Shown piece by piece: positions 17,149 through 26,270 of a stretch of DNA of 64,000 nucleotides. The stretch is from JAJFJD01 sp965228975. Lineage in GTDB: Bacteria; Pseudomonadota; Alphaproteobacteria; UBA8366. Both the position numbers and the translations under genes were made by a program. The stretch lies in the NCBI GenBank assembly GCA_965228975.1, contig OZ245851.1, forward strand, positions 186,001 through 250,000. Reading direction: 5' to 3'. The notes under the pieces were generated by a model. It saw only the letters and a program-made list of their open reading frames with translations, was not told the DNA's origin and did not search any database. The stretch's first letter is position 1. Each line of letters begins with the position of its first letter.

Positions 17149-17172
17149 GCGCTGGCGGGCAAGGGCCAGCGC
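17149..17172. repeat. GC-rich hairpin downstream of aminotransferase gene
   Basis: GCGCTGGC (17149-17156) and GCCAGCGC (17165-17172) are perfect inverted copies with an 8-base loop, in the 188-base gap after the class V aminotransferase gene. It may mark the 3' end of that transcript, but it lacks a U-tract on either strand. Confidence 0.35.
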
Positions 17173-17235
17173 GCTGGTTTCCGTATCCCCGCCCAGCCCG
17201 TTGATCGCTGTGAATGCGTGCCACGATAGATCGGC

Positions 17236-18366
17236 TCAGCTGATCCGGTCCAATTCGGCGAAGAGCCGGTCGATATCCTCCGCGGTATTGAAGATATGCG
17301 GGCTGACGCGCAAGGAATCGCCGCGCAGGCTGATATGGATGTTCTTTTCGGCCAGCCGCTCATCCGCGCGGTCGGGCAGGCCATTGGGCATCCGCATCCC
17401 GATAAAGTGCGCCACGCGGTGCGCGTCCGGCGGCACCGCATAGCCCCGGTCACGCGCCGCCGCGGCGACCCGGTCGGTCAGCGGCTTGATCGTTTCGGCG
17501 ATTTCGGCTGGTTTCCAAGCGATCAGCTGCTGCAACGCGGTGGCGGCCATCATCAGGTTGATCGGATTGTTGCGTTCGCCCATGTCGTAGCGGCGCGCGC
17601 CGTCCGCCGTCGAGCCGGGCAAACGGTCGGGAGAGCGGTTCTCCATCCCCGATACCGCCCACTCATGGAACTCGATGGGCCGGCCCGATTGCCGGTGCGG
17701 CGCGGCATAGAGGAAGCCGAGCGTGTAGGGGCATAACAGCCATTTGTAGGCGGATGAAACAAGGAAGTCCGGCTGCAATCGCTGTACGTCGATGGGGGCG
17801 GCGCCGGCGGCCTGGGTTGCGTCGATCACGAACGCGGCGCCGACGGCGCGGCAGCGTTCGCCGATCGCTTCGAGGTCGAGCGCGCTGCCGTCGGTCCAGT
17901 GACACGGCGGCAGGGCGACGATCGCCGTGTTGCCCTCGATCGCCGCCAACACGGCGCTGGTCCAGTCACCGTCATCGGGGCGAGCGACCTGATGGAAATC
18001 GGCGCCGGCGTCTTCGGCCGATACGCGCCAGGCGTGGAAATTCGACGGGAACTGGTTGTCCAGCGTCACCACGCGTTGTCCAGTGGCCAACGGCAGGTTC
18101 CGCGCCGCCACCGAGATGCCGTAGCTGGTTGCCGGGACGATGGCGACATCGTCGGCGGTGGCGCCGATCAATTGGGCGAACAGGCCGCGCGTGCGTTCCG
18201 CATTGTCGGCGGCTTCGGTACGGAAGTCCGTCCAGGGGTGCGCCTTGCGCAACACACCTTCTTCCCCCGCACGGCAAACGCTGTTCAGCAGCGGCGACTG
18301 CGATGCACAGTTGAGGTAGACGATCTCGTCGGGAATGTCGAACTGATCGCGTTGGTTGGGAATCAC
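17236..18366 (-). CDS. PLP-dependent class V aminotransferase
   Basis: A 376-residue fold-type I PLP enzyme of the class V family (cysteine desulfurase / isopenicillin-N-epimerase relatives). The PLP-binding Lys sits in SSAYKWLLCPYTLGFLY, and the DATQAAGAAPID stretch holds the Asp that contacts the pyridine nitrogen. No cysteine-desulfurase active loop or scaffold partner gene is seen, so a desulfurase role is unlikely. The start is GTG at 18366, preceded by AGGGAG at a somewhat long distance. The gene lies 15 bases downstream of the glyoxalase II gene on the same strand and is probably cotranscribed with it. Confidence 0.82.
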   Translation of the reverse strand: MIPNQRDQFDIPDEIVYLNCASQSPLLNSVCRAGEEGVLRKAHPWTDFRTEAADNAERTRGLFAQLIGATADDVAIVPATSYGISVAARNLPLATGQRVVTLDNQFPSNFHAWRVSAEDAGADFHQVARPDDGDWTSAVLAAIEGNTAIVALPPCHWTDGSALDLEAIGERCRAVGAAFVIDATQAAGAAPIDVQRLQPDFLVSSAYKWLLCPYTLGFLYAAPHRQSGRPIEFHEWAVSGMENRSPDRLPGSTADGARRYDMGERNNPINLMMAATALQQLIAWKPAEIAETIKPLTDRVAAAARDRGYAVPPDAHRVAHFIGMRMPNGLPDRADERLAEKNIHISLRGDSLRVSPHIFNTAEDIDRLFAELDRIS

Positions 18367-18381
18367 CGTTCTGATTGCTCC

Positions 18382-19173
18382 CTACCAGTCGTTGCGGAGT
18401 TCGCGCAGCTTCAGGAAGACGGTCTTGGGGTCCGGATTTTCCGGCAGGTCGCTGAACTTCTCCTGTAGCGCCTTGATCACCGATGGGTTCTGCAAGCGGA
18501 AGAAGGTGTTGATTTCCTTCTCCAACGCCATCGTCGAGACGAGCGGATGGTTGGTGTCCTGATTCTCGACTTCCTTCAACAAAGACCCTGCGCGGGGATT
18601 GTCGGGTTCGCGGTCCAGCGTGAATTCCAGGTTGTTGGCGATGTAGTCATGTCCCGGATAGATCAGCGTCTCGTCCGGCAGCTTGGCGAGCTGGTTCGCG
18701 AAGGTGTCGTAGAGTTCGGCCGGATGTCCGCCGTTGTGACAGTTCCCCGCGCCGGCATTGAACAGCGTGTCGCCGCAGAACAGGGCCGGCGTATCGGTGC
18801 GCGACATCAGGCAGATATGACTCATCGTGTGGCCCGGCGTGTCGAGGCATTCCAACTCGACCGTATTGCCGATCTTGATGACGTCCCCCGCACCGAGGCC
18901 GCGGTCCATGTTCGGGATTTTGTCCGATGCGCCCGCATGGGCGAGGATTTTCGCGCCGGTCGCGTCGACCACCGGGCCGTTACCGCCGATATGGTCGCCG
19001 TGGTGGTGCGTATTCAGAATCTGCGTGATCTCCCAACCTTTGTCCTTGGCGGCGGCCAGGCATTTCTCGTGGTCCAACGGGTCGATTGCCATCGCTTCGC
19101 CGGTATCCGGGCAGACGATGAGGTAATTGAAGTTGCGGTAGGCGTTATTCGTCCAAATCTGCTCTACGATCAT
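18382..19173 (-). CDS. gloB: Hydroxyacylglutathione hydrolase (glyoxalase II)
   Basis: A 263-residue metallo-beta-lactamase-fold hydrolase. The di-metal motif THHHGDH is at residues 55-61, with further ligands in TPGHTMSH, GDTLF and YPGHDY. The C-terminal 80 residues form the helical glutathione-binding domain of GloB, with NPRAGSLLKE and an N-F-R-like FFRLQNP stretch. It hydrolyses S-D-lactoylglutathione to D-lactate and glutathione, finishing methylglyoxal detoxification in the cytosol. No glyoxalase I gene is nearby. It heads a likely operon with the aminotransferase gene downstream. Confidence 0.92.
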   Translation of the reverse strand: MIVEQIWTNNAYRNFNYLIVCPDTGEAMAIDPLDHEKCLAAAKDKGWEITQILNTHHHGDHIGGNGPVVDATGAKILAHAGASDKIPNMDRGLGAGDVIKIGNTVELECLDTPGHTMSHICLMSRTDTPALFCGDTLFNAGAGNCHNGGHPAELYDTFANQLAKLPDETLIYPGHDYIANNLEFTLDREPDNPRAGSLLKEVENQDTNHPLVSTMALEKEINTFFRLQNPSVIKALQEKFSDLPENPDPKTVFLKLRELRNDW

Positions 19174-19230
19174 GGTGCGATCTCGGTCCTCTGTGGCTGG
19201 CTTGGGAAAACAGTAACATAGTTCGGCGGC

Positions 19231-20130
19231 CTAGGAAGTCCTGCCCGCGGCGGCGGCCGCCCGTTGTTCCCGATGCAGAATGTACAGCCCGCTTGCAACG
19301 ACCGCCAGCGCGCCGAAGATGATCCAGCGGTCCGGCAGATGGCCCCAAATCAGGAATCCGAACAGCGTGGCCCAAAGCAGCATCGAGTATTTGAAGGGTG
19401 CCACGACCGGGGCCTGCGCATGCCGGTAGGATTCGATAATCAGGAAATGCGCGGTTCCGTTGACCAACCCGTTCAGCATGAACAGGCCGGTCGCCGTCCA
19501 GGTTAAGGGCTCCCATCCCCAGGGTATCGTCGTCATGCCGCCGATGATCACGGCGATGGACGAAAAGAACAGGATCGAGATCGATGTATCGGTCTTGCTG
19601 AGCCATCGCGTCGAGACATCGCGCAATGCCGCCGAAAAGGCAGCGGCGAGCGGGATCAGCCCGATCCATTGAATGCCCGCGCCGGTCGGTCGCAACATGA
19701 TGAGCACGCCGGCGAACCCGAACAGAATCGCCGTCCAGCGGCGCCAGCCGACCGACTCGCCCAGTAGAAAGGGCGACATCGCGGCGATGAAGATCGGTCC
19801 CGCGAAGGCGATAGCGTGCACGTCGGCCAACGGCAGATAGGTGATGCCGGTCACGAAGAATGCGGCGGACGCGACATGGAACCCCGCCCGCATCGTTTGC
19901 CCGCCCCAATTCTTGACCCGCAGGTCGCCGAAGCTGTTCCGGTGCCAGACCACGATGAGGATCGGGATCATGACGAAGACGTTGCGCATGCTCATGATCT
20001 GGCCGATGGGATAGGTCTGGCTCAGCCATTTGGAGACCGCGTCGCTCATCATCAGGAAGGCGCAGCCGGCAACCATCAGGCCGATGCCTCGGATCGCGGC
20101 GGGGCGCGCGGTGGGCGTACTGGCGGACAT
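19231..20130 (-). CDS. EamA/DMT-family transporter
   Basis: A 299-residue inner-membrane protein with ten predicted membrane segments arranged as two EamA repeats (about residues 12-140 and 155-285). The FLLGESVGWRRW stretch at the end of the first repeat, with its conserved Glu, is typical of drug/metabolite transporters. Substrates in this family range from amino acids to nucleotide-like metabolites and cannot be predicted here. It lies 57 bases upstream of gloB on the same strand, so it may share a transcript. Confidence 0.85.
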   Translation of the reverse strand: MSASTPTARPAAIRGIGLMVAGCAFLMMSDAVSKWLSQTYPIGQIMSMRNVFVMIPILIVVWHRNSFGDLRVKNWGGQTMRAGFHVASAAFFVTGITYLPLADVHAIAFAGPIFIAAMSPFLLGESVGWRRWTAILFGFAGVLIMLRPTGAGIQWIGLIPLAAAFSAALRDVSTRWLSKTDTSISILFFSSIAVIIGGMTTIPWGWEPLTWTATGLFMLNGLVNGTAHFLIIESYRHAQAPVVAPFKYSMLLWATLFGFLIWGHLPDRWIIFGALAVVASGLYILHREQRAAAAAGRTS

Positions 20131-20246
20131 GGGACTCCGGATGCGGCGGCACAGAAAGGTGAGGACAGTTGTCGCAGCTTACGGCAAAACGCGGCGAGGG
20201 GTCTCACTATTCAGGATGGACACCTTTGCCGACCGGTGCATCCGGT

Positions 20247-21026
20247 CTAGCCGGCGGGGTTTTGCGCCAGAACCACGCGCGTGTGAAAGCCGCGATAGAG
20301 CCGCTCGAATCCTGGAAAGGTCTTGGCCAGCGGCGAGGCAATCCGCGATATCGTAGAGATCGATCGGGTCGCGTCCAGGAAGGCGCGCTCGGCGAAATGG
20401 ACGTCGGCGAATACCGATTGCCAAAGACGCCGGATCGTCCCGCCGCTCAGGTAATTGATGCCTTCGGCGCAATAAACCAGGTTCCTAGTAACGGTTTCAT
20501 CTGCGGTGAACGACTGCTGATACTCATTGCGGATGCCCAAACCGGCCCAGATCGAAAGCCAGAGCCGATTTTGCAGGATACCGCCGAGCGGCACCTTGAT
20601 GTGCGGCTCGATTGGTCGCCAACGCGATGGGAAGATGTGCAAAGTAGCGCCGCCGGGTTTCAGTACCCGTCCGATTTCGGCGATGGCATCCGCTTGATTC
20701 TGCACATGTTCGAAGACCGACGTGGAGACGACGAAATCGAAGGTGTTGTCGGCGACCGGTATTCGGTATCCCTCGCTCACGTCATGATACAAGAAGTGGC
20801 ACCGGTCGGCCGGGTCGCGTAACTGGGTATAATTCTGGACGTCGAACCCGATGACGCGACTGTACCCGGCGTCGAGATATTCATAGGTGTGCCGTCCGGA
20901 CCCGCATCCGAAATCGAGGATATCCGCGTCCCGATCCAGAACAACCCCGTAGCTTCGCAGAATAAAGTCGTTGAGGCCGACAGTCTTTTGACTGTCTTCC
21001 AAAGCCCCCGCTTCCATCGAACGCAT
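20247..21026 (-). CDS. Class I SAM-dependent methyltransferase
   Basis: A 259-residue protein with a class I methyltransferase fold: motif I DFGCGSGRHTYEYLDAG (residues about 38-54), a motif II acidic residue in GFDVQNY, and a motif near residues 91-98 (NTFDFVVS) followed by EIGRVLKPGG. The substrate is unknown; UbiE/Methyltransf_11-like enzymes act on quinones, sugars or lipids. It is transcribed divergently from the enoyl-CoA hydratase gene. Confidence 0.8.
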   Translation of the reverse strand: MRSMEAGALEDSQKTVGLNDFILRSYGVVLDRDADILDFGCGSGRHTYEYLDAGYSRVIGFDVQNYTQLRDPADRCHFLYHDVSEGYRIPVADNTFDFVVSTSVFEHVQNQADAIAEIGRVLKPGGATLHIFPSRWRPIEPHIKVPLGGILQNRLWLSIWAGLGIRNEYQQSFTADETVTRNLVYCAEGINYLSGGTIRRLWQSVFADVHFAERAFLDATRSISTISRIASPLAKTFPGFERLYRGFHTRVVLAQNPAG

Positions 21027-21207
21027 ACCCCTCTGACCTGTCGCGGAATTCTACACAATACGGTTCTTGCGGGCGCGTCCTAAATTCTCCGGTTTGCCAT
21101 GCCGACTAGCCATGTGGGTGTCGATGTCCGACAATCAGGCTTTCCTCAAATGGCCCGGCATAGCCGTTGATCGGATGCCGGCCGGAATTACTGCAATGGG
21201 AGATTGA

Positions 21208-22026
21208 ATGATGGCGATGGTGGAAACGGAGCGCCGCGGGCAGATCATGACGATCCGGCTGAACCGGCCCGAACGGATGAATGCGTTGGGGTTCCAGCTT
21301 CGGAGCGAGATGGCGGCGGCCTTCACCGAGTTCAAGGATGACCCGGAGTTGGAGGTCGCGGTCTTCACCGGCACCGGGCGGGCCTTTTGCGCGGGCGAGG
21401 ATATGAAGGAATCGCTTGAGCGGGGTGCGCCCGGCAGTGACGGCGCCCCCGTCCACGATCCGTGGAAGGCAGGCGAGATCGATAAGCCGGTCATCGCCGC
21501 GGTGAACGGTTTCGCGATGGGCGGCGGGTTCATGCTGGTGGAACGGACCGATCTGCGGGTCGCCGTGCGCGGCGCGGTGTTCGAGGTCTCGGAAGCCAAG
21601 CGTTGGCTGCTCGGCGGGTACAATCATGGTCATTTCGCCGGCTTGCCGCATCCGGTGGCGACGGAAATGGCGCTCGGCTTCCGCTTCACCGCCGAGCGTC
21701 TTTACGAGGTGGGCTATATCAACCGGCTCGTCGATCCCGACGACCTGATGCCGACCGCCTACGAGATGGCGGAGCATCTGCTGACCCTGCCGCCGGCGTC
21801 GCGCGTCAACACGGTGTACATGATGCGACAGATGCGCCCGGCCGTTGCGCCCGATTTGGAGAAACTCGCGGCCGCGCTGCATGAGCATGGGGACAAGAAC
21901 GACCGCATGGAATCGCGGGCCGCCTTCGCCGAGAAGCGTAAGCCGAACTACAAGGGATGGCTCAACCCCGAGGACCGCTACAACATGCCGACACTGGAGT
22001 CGGTGCGCGAAAGCGGGGACGACTAG
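21208..22026 (+). CDS. Enoyl-CoA hydratase/isomerase family protein
   Basis: A 272-residue crotonase-fold enzyme. The two oxyanion-hole blocks are recognisable as AFCAGEDM (around residues 64-71) and NGFAMGGGFML (around 98-108). The C-terminus forms the trimerisation helices, with KPNYKGW near the end as in many crotonases. It would act on an acyl-CoA, by hydration, isomerisation or hydrolysis; the acidic catalytic residues of true hydratases cannot be assigned with certainty. GGGAGA precedes the double ATG. It stands alone between a divergent methyltransferase and a convergent GFA gene. Confidence 0.85.
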   Translation: MMAMVETERRGQIMTIRLNRPERMNALGFQLRSEMAAAFTEFKDDPELEVAVFTGTGRAFCAGEDMKESLERGAPGSDGAPVHDPWKAGEIDKPVIAAVNGFAMGGGFMLVERTDLRVAVRGAVFEVSEAKRWLLGGYNHGHFAGLPHPVATEMALGFRFTAERLYEVGYINRLVDPDDLMPTAYEMAEHLLTLPPASRVNTVYMMRQMRPAVAPDLEKLAAALHEHGDKNDRMESRAAFAEKRKPNYKGWLNPEDRYNMPTLESVRESGDD

Positions 22027-22077
22027 GCTGTGCATAAATAGAAAACTGAGTGGGGATGACCGCGTTCCGGAAACGCG

Positions 22078-22473
22078 TCAAAACCACAAGTCCTTCACCG
22101 TCCGCCCGTCACGCGGAAGTTCCGTAAAGCTATCGTGCCCCTCGAAGTGACGGATGGGCAGCTTGCCGATCGGAGAAGGATCGGACATCCGAAGATTTAC
22201 GGCAGCCCGAATGCGCCCGCTATCATCCTCGGCTTTGGCAACGTAGTGCGTCACACACCCGCATGCGGGGCAGAAGTGGAAATAGATGTCCCCGCTATCG
22301 CGACGCAGATAAGGAACTGTTTGCCCCGTCGTTTGAATATCATCGCCAATGTAGCCGTAGGCCCACAGGGCGCCGTAGCGGCGACAAATCGTGCAGTTGC
22401 AGGCCGTGGCCGACTTCGGCGATGTTTCGAGTGCCCAGCCGACTTCACCGCAGTGGCACTTTCCCTCCAGCAT
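22078..22473 (-). CDS. GFA-family (glutathione-dependent formaldehyde-activating-like) zinc protein
   Basis: A 131-residue GFA/CENP-V fold protein. The cysteine pattern is complete: GKCHCGEVGW near the start, CNCTICRRYG at about 25-34 and CPACGCVTH near 70, which together bind two zinc ions. Relatives include the protein once called formaldehyde-activating enzyme, but the chemistry of most members is unproven. It ends 51 bases from the convergent hydratase gene. Length is normal for the family. Confidence 0.85.
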   Translation of the reverse strand: MLEGKCHCGEVGWALETSPKSATACNCTICRRYGALWAYGYIGDDIQTTGQTVPYLRRDSGDIYFHFCPACGCVTHYVAKAEDDSGRIRAAVNLRMSDPSPIGKLPIRHFEGHDSFTELPRDGRTVKDLWF

Positions 22474-22597
22474 ATTCCGATCTCCTCTCTCGGCGCATCG
22501 TAACGCGGTATGAGAAACACGCTGGCAATTTCAACGCCTTCGTCAAGCGCGTTGTCATCTGGCTCTGGCCTCGGGTTTTGAGTCCACGCCCTCGGGT
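22474..22597. repeat. Short direct repeat in gap
   Basis: CCTCGGGTTT occurs at 22569-22578 and again at 22590-22599, 21 bases apart, next to the 3' end of the MAPEG gene. It is probably incidental or a small tandem duplication. Confidence 0.4.
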
Positions 22598-22999
22598 TTA
22601 GCTACCGTAGATCAACGCTTGAAACCCGATCACGAGACAGGTCGCGGCGGCAATGCCGATGACATTCAACGTCGCCACCATGCCCCCGACCCGTGCTATC
22701 GACCGGGGGGTGAGCGATGTCAAGGCGACGGCATGCATCGCCCGTCCGATGACGAGCGCGATGCCGAGTCCATGGATTAGCCAGGATGGGCTGCCGCCCG
22801 CTTCGGCCAAGGCGATCAAGATCAGAGCGACCGGCACGTACTCCGCGAAATTTCCATGCGCCCGGATCCGGCGCTCCAAAAGAGTGTTCCCGCCGTCGCC
22901 CAGGCTGATATTATCCGCGCGGCGGATTCGGATGACGTTGGCCGCGAGCGGCAGATACAGAATCCCGAGAATTCCGGCGTAAAGGGCTGTAATAGTCAT
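22598..22999 (-). CDS. MAPEG family membrane protein
   Basis: A 133-residue protein with four membrane helices and the MAPEG signature ERRIRAHGNFAEYVPVALILIALAE at about residues 41-65. MAPEG proteins include microsomal glutathione transferases and eicosanoid synthases; bacterial short members probably conjugate glutathione to hydrophobic electrophiles. Its neighbours include a GFA protein and, further off, glyoxalase II, which loosely fits thiol-dependent detoxification, but no operon is evident. Confidence 0.85.
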   Translation of the reverse strand: MTITALYAGILGILYLPLAANVIRIRRADNISLGDGGNTLLERRIRAHGNFAEYVPVALILIALAEAGGSPSWLIHGLGIALVIGRAMHAVALTSLTPRSIARVGGMVATLNVIGIAAATCLVIGFQALIYGS

Positions 23000-23084
23000 G
23001 GCGGCATGCCTCGCTGTCGGCGGCGTTTGCCCATCCTCCCCGTATTACGCGGACGGACGTTCGACGGATCAGCAGGCAATGCGG

Positions 23085-23861
23085 TCAGGCCGCGGTCCAG
23101 CCGCCGTCGAGCAACAGCGCGGAGCCGGTGACGAGGGCTGACGCGTCCGAGGCGAGATAGACCACCGCGCCCATGACGTCCTCGACCCGGCCGAGTTTTC
23201 CGTTGGCGATTTTCGACTCCACGAAGTCGCGGAACTCCGTATCTTCGAACATCGGCGCCGTCAGCGGTGTATGGATGAAGGTGGGGCCGACGGTGTTCAC
23301 CCGAATGTCGTGTTCGGCCAGTTCCCAGGCCATCGCTTTGGTTGCGCCCTCGAGCGCGTGTTTCGTCGCGCAATAGACGGTCCGCTTCGGCCCGCCGACA
23401 TGCCCCATCTGCGAGGAGATGTTGATGATCGACCCCGGCAGCTTGGCGGCGATCAAATTCTTGGCGACCGCCTGCGTCAGGAACAGGGCGGCGCGCAGGT
23501 TCAGGTCGGCAACCGCGTCGAAGTCGTCTTCCTTGATATCCAGGAAGTGATCCAGCCGGTTGGTGCCGGCGTTGTTGATCAGGATTTGGAACGGCCCCTT
23601 GCCCTCCACCAACGCCGCCGCCGCGGCCGTATCGGTCACATCGAGCGTTACGGCCTCGGCTTTCTCGCCGCGCGCCCGGATGGCCTCCGCGACCGCGTCG
23701 ACTTCCGCGAAGGTGCGGGCCGCCAGCACGACATCGGCCCCGGCCTCGGCCAGGGCGGCGGCCATCGGTACGCCCAGGCCGCGTCCTGCGCCTGTTACCA
23801 GCGCCCGCCGGCCGTCGAGCCGGAAGCTCGGTGTTTTCGGCAGGACCACCGGGTCGGTCAT
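23085..23861 (-). CDS. Short-chain dehydrogenase/reductase
   Basis: A 258-residue classical SDR. The cofactor motif TGAGRGLG is near residues 23-30, NNAG near 98, catalytic Ser in INISSQMG and the YxxxK pair in VYCATKHAL. The residues after the second strand (ARTF) lean towards NADP, but this is not certain. Its ATG overlaps the stop of the upstream HisD-like gene by four bases (ATGA), so the two are translationally coupled. In known HpsN systems SDR enzymes act on the same sulfonate alcohols, so joint oxidation of a diol or hydroxy-acid is plausible (inference). Confidence 0.87.
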   Translation of the reverse strand: MTDPVVLPKTPSFRLDGRRALVTGAGRGLGVPMAAALAEAGADVVLAARTFAEVDAVAEAIRARGEKAEAVTLDVTDTAAAAALVEGKGPFQILINNAGTNRLDHFLDIKEDDFDAVADLNLRAALFLTQAVAKNLIAAKLPGSIINISSQMGHVGGPKRTVYCATKHALEGATKAMAWELAEHDIRVNTVGPTFIHTPLTAPMFEDTEFRDFVESKIANGKLGRVEDVMGAVVYLASDASALVTGSALLLDGGWTAA

Positions 23862-25171
23862 CGCTTCGCCACCGCGCCATACGGTTCCACGTTGCCGCCG
23901 CCGTAACGCCGCACGCGGATGTTGGCCTGTTCGCCGTGGCCGGCGAACCCTTCGATGGCGCAGAGCCGCGAGCAGTAGCCGCCGATCATCGCGGATGCTT
24001 CGTCGGTCAGCACTTTCTGATAGGTGCAGGTCTTCATGAACTTGCCGACCCAAAGACCGCCGGTGTAACGCGCCGCTTTTTTCGTCGGCAGCGTGTGGTT
24101 CGTGCCGATGACCTTGTCGCCGTAGGACACGTTGGTGCGCGGGCCCAGGAAAAGCGCGCCGTAGTTGCTCATGTTGTCGGCGAAATAGTCGGGATCCTCG
24201 GTCATCACCTGGACATGCTCGTAGGCCAGCTTGTCCGCTTCCTCGACCATCTCGTCGAGGGTGTCGCACAGAATCACCGAGCCGTAATCCTGCCAGGCTT
24301 GGCGCGCGATGTCCGCGGTCGGCAGGATACCCAGTTGCCGTTCGACCTCCGCCATCGTTTCCTCGGCAAGTTTACGGGAATTGGTCAGCAACGCGGCGGG
24401 TGATGTCGGGCCATGCTCCGCCTGGCCCAACAGGTCGACCGCGCAGATTTCCGCATCGACCGAATCGTCGGCGATGATCAGCGTTTCGGTCGGACCTGCG
24501 AACAGGTCGATCCCGACACGGCCGAACAATTGGCGCTTGGCCTCGGCGACGAACATGTTGCCGGGGCCGACCAGCATATCGACGCCGTCGATCGTCTCGG
24601 TGCCGAGCGCCATCGCGCCGACCGCCTGCACGCCGCCCAGCAACAGGATTTCATCCGCCCCGGCCATATGCATGGCCGCGACGACCGCGGGATGCGGTTT
24701 GCCGTCCTGCGGCGGGGCGGAGGCGACGATCCGTTTCACGCCCGCGACCTTGGCGGTCACGACGCTCATATGCGCCGAAGCCACCATCGGATATTTGCCG
24801 CCGGGCACATAGCAGCCGACGGATTTCACCGGCACGTTCTTGTGGCCGAGAATGACGCCCGGCAGTGTCTCGACCTCCAGGTCCTGTAGGCATTCCTTCT
24901 GTTTCTGCGCGAAGTTCCGGATTTGGGTCTGGGCGAATTCGATATCGGCGATGTCGTCCGGGGAAACCTGGGCGACCGCTTCGGCGATCTCGTCCGCGCT
25001 CAGCCGCGCATCCTCGCGCGCGGTACCGTCGAATTTCCGGGCCAGCTCGCGCACGGCGTCGTCGCCGCGTTTCTCGATATCACCCAGGATCCCCTCGACC
25101 GTCTGGCGGACCTTGGCATCATCCTCGGCAACTTCATCGGCGCTCTTGCCGCGTTTCAAGTAGGTCGTCAT
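23858..25171 (-). CDS. Histidinol-dehydrogenase-fold enzyme, HpsN-like
   Basis: A 437-residue member of the HisD superfamily. Active-site residues line up with HisD: QAEHGP (Gln and His for zinc), YEHVQV (Glu-His acid/base pair), GTNHTLPT, and the late His in GFAGHGEQ. The N-terminus TTYLKRGK and the stand-alone catabolic position match the branch that includes HpsN, an NAD-dependent dehydrogenase oxidising 2,3-dihydroxypropane-1-sulfonate to sulfolactate. No his operon genes are near, so a histidine-biosynthesis role is unlikely. It overlaps the SDR gene by four bases. The true alcohol substrate is not provable from sequence. Confidence 0.82.
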   Translation of the reverse strand: MTTYLKRGKSADEVAEDDAKVRQTVEGILGDIEKRGDDAVRELARKFDGTAREDARLSADEIAEAVAQVSPDDIADIEFAQTQIRNFAQKQKECLQDLEVETLPGVILGHKNVPVKSVGCYVPGGKYPMVASAHMSVVTAKVAGVKRIVASAPPQDGKPHPAVVAAMHMAGADEILLLGGVQAVGAMALGTETIDGVDMLVGPGNMFVAEAKRQLFGRVGIDLFAGPTETLIIADDSVDAEICAVDLLGQAEHGPTSPAALLTNSRKLAEETMAEVERQLGILPTADIARQAWQDYGSVILCDTLDEMVEEADKLAYEHVQVMTEDPDYFADNMSNYGALFLGPRTNVSYGDKVIGTNHTLPTKKAARYTGGLWVGKFMKTCTYQKVLTDEASAMIGGYCSRLCAIEGFAGHGEQANIRVRRYGGGNVEPYGAVAKR

Positions 25172-25270
25172 GTCGGTTTCACTCCTGCGTCATTCGGGGC
25201 GGCCACGATCGCCGGACATACTGTTCGGGGATCGCGGAAGTCAGTCAACCCACGGCGGGAATTGCCGGCG

Positions 25271-26167
25271 CTACTGGCCGGGGATCATGGGCGCACCTCG
25301 GGTGTTGGTTTGTATTCGATAGACCGAGGTCGATGCGGTGATGAACAGGGCCGTCCGGTCCGGCCCGCCGAAACAAAAGTTGGTCGACTTCTCGGGTGTT
25401 CTGATGACGCCAAGGCAGAGGCCGTCCGGGGCGAAGACATGCACGCCGCCGGGGCCGTTGCAGAAAATCCGGTCCTGCAGATCGGTCTTCATGCCGTCTG
25501 GTACCCCTTCGCCGTCGCCGGTCACGGTGGCCCAGACATCGCCGCCGCTCAGCGTTCCGTCGTCGTCGACGGTAAAGCTGCGAATCGTCGGACCCCAACT
25601 GTCGTTGATGAACAGCGTCGATTCGTCCGACGAGAAACACAGGCCGTTCGGTTGCTGGAAATCGTCGGCGACGAGCGTCAGGAGACCGTCCGGGTCGAGG
25701 CGGAAGACGCCTTGGATGTCCAACTGCTGGTCACGCAGGATACCCAGGTCCTCGCGGATTCGGCCGAAGACCGGATCGGTGAACCAGATGCGGCCCCGGC
25801 TGTCGACGACGACATCGTTTGGGCTATTCAGTTCCTTGCCTTCGTAATGTGTGGCGATGGGCTGGATCAGTTTGCCGCCATGGTCGTGGCGGACCAGGCG
25901 GGAAGCCGCATGCTCGCCGCTGACCATCCGGCCGTCCCGGTCGAAGGCGTTGCCGTTCGCCTGGTTCGATGGGCAACGGAAAACCGTCAATCCCTCGCTT
26001 TCCGACCACCGGTACTGACGGCTTTCGGCGATGTCGGAAAAGACGAGCCAATGCTCGGTCGGGTGCCAGATCGGGCCTTCGGTGAAGGTGAAGCCGTCGG
26101 CGACGGTCTCCATCTTGGCGTTCTCTGCAACGATGTCGTGAAAGGACGGATCGCGGATTTCGAACAT
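25271..26167 (-). CDS. SMP-30/gluconolactonase family protein
   Basis: A 298-residue six-bladed propeller hydrolase of the SMP-30/gluconolaconase/LRE family. The EGPIWHPTEHWLVFSD start holds the metal-binding Glu; NSPNDVVVD and a later QQPNGLCFS block give Asn ligands, and FINDSWGPTI the Asp. Such enzymes open sugar lactones using a divalent metal. It lies 99 bases upstream of the HisD-like gene on the same strand, so the three genes may form one oxidation and lactone-hydrolysis unit (inference). Confidence 0.87.
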   Translation of the reverse strand: MFEIRDPSFHDIVAENAKMETVADGFTFTEGPIWHPTEHWLVFSDIAESRQYRWSESEGLTVFRCPSNQANGNAFDRDGRMVSGEHAASRLVRHDHGGKLIQPIATHYEGKELNSPNDVVVDSRGRIWFTDPVFGRIREDLGILRDQQLDIQGVFRLDPDGLLTLVADDFQQPNGLCFSSDESTLFINDSWGPTIRSFTVDDDGTLSGGDVWATVTGDGEGVPDGMKTDLQDRIFCNGPGGVHVFAPDGLCLGVIRTPEKSTNFCFGGPDRTALFITASTSVYRIQTNTRGAPMIPGQ

Positions 26168-26270
26168 ATAGGGGTCTTTCGGTTTCTTACGAATCAGGGC
26201 GGTGTCATGACGGACCCGCGCTCATAACAAGATCTGGCAGGAAAAGCACGACGATACAAAGCTGATGTTT

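Noticed and set aside
15515..20130. One long carboxylase/aminotransferase/glyoxalase pathway operon
   Set aside because: A 188-base gap with hairpins separates the carboxyltransferase from the aminotransferase, and the enzymes share no obvious substrate.
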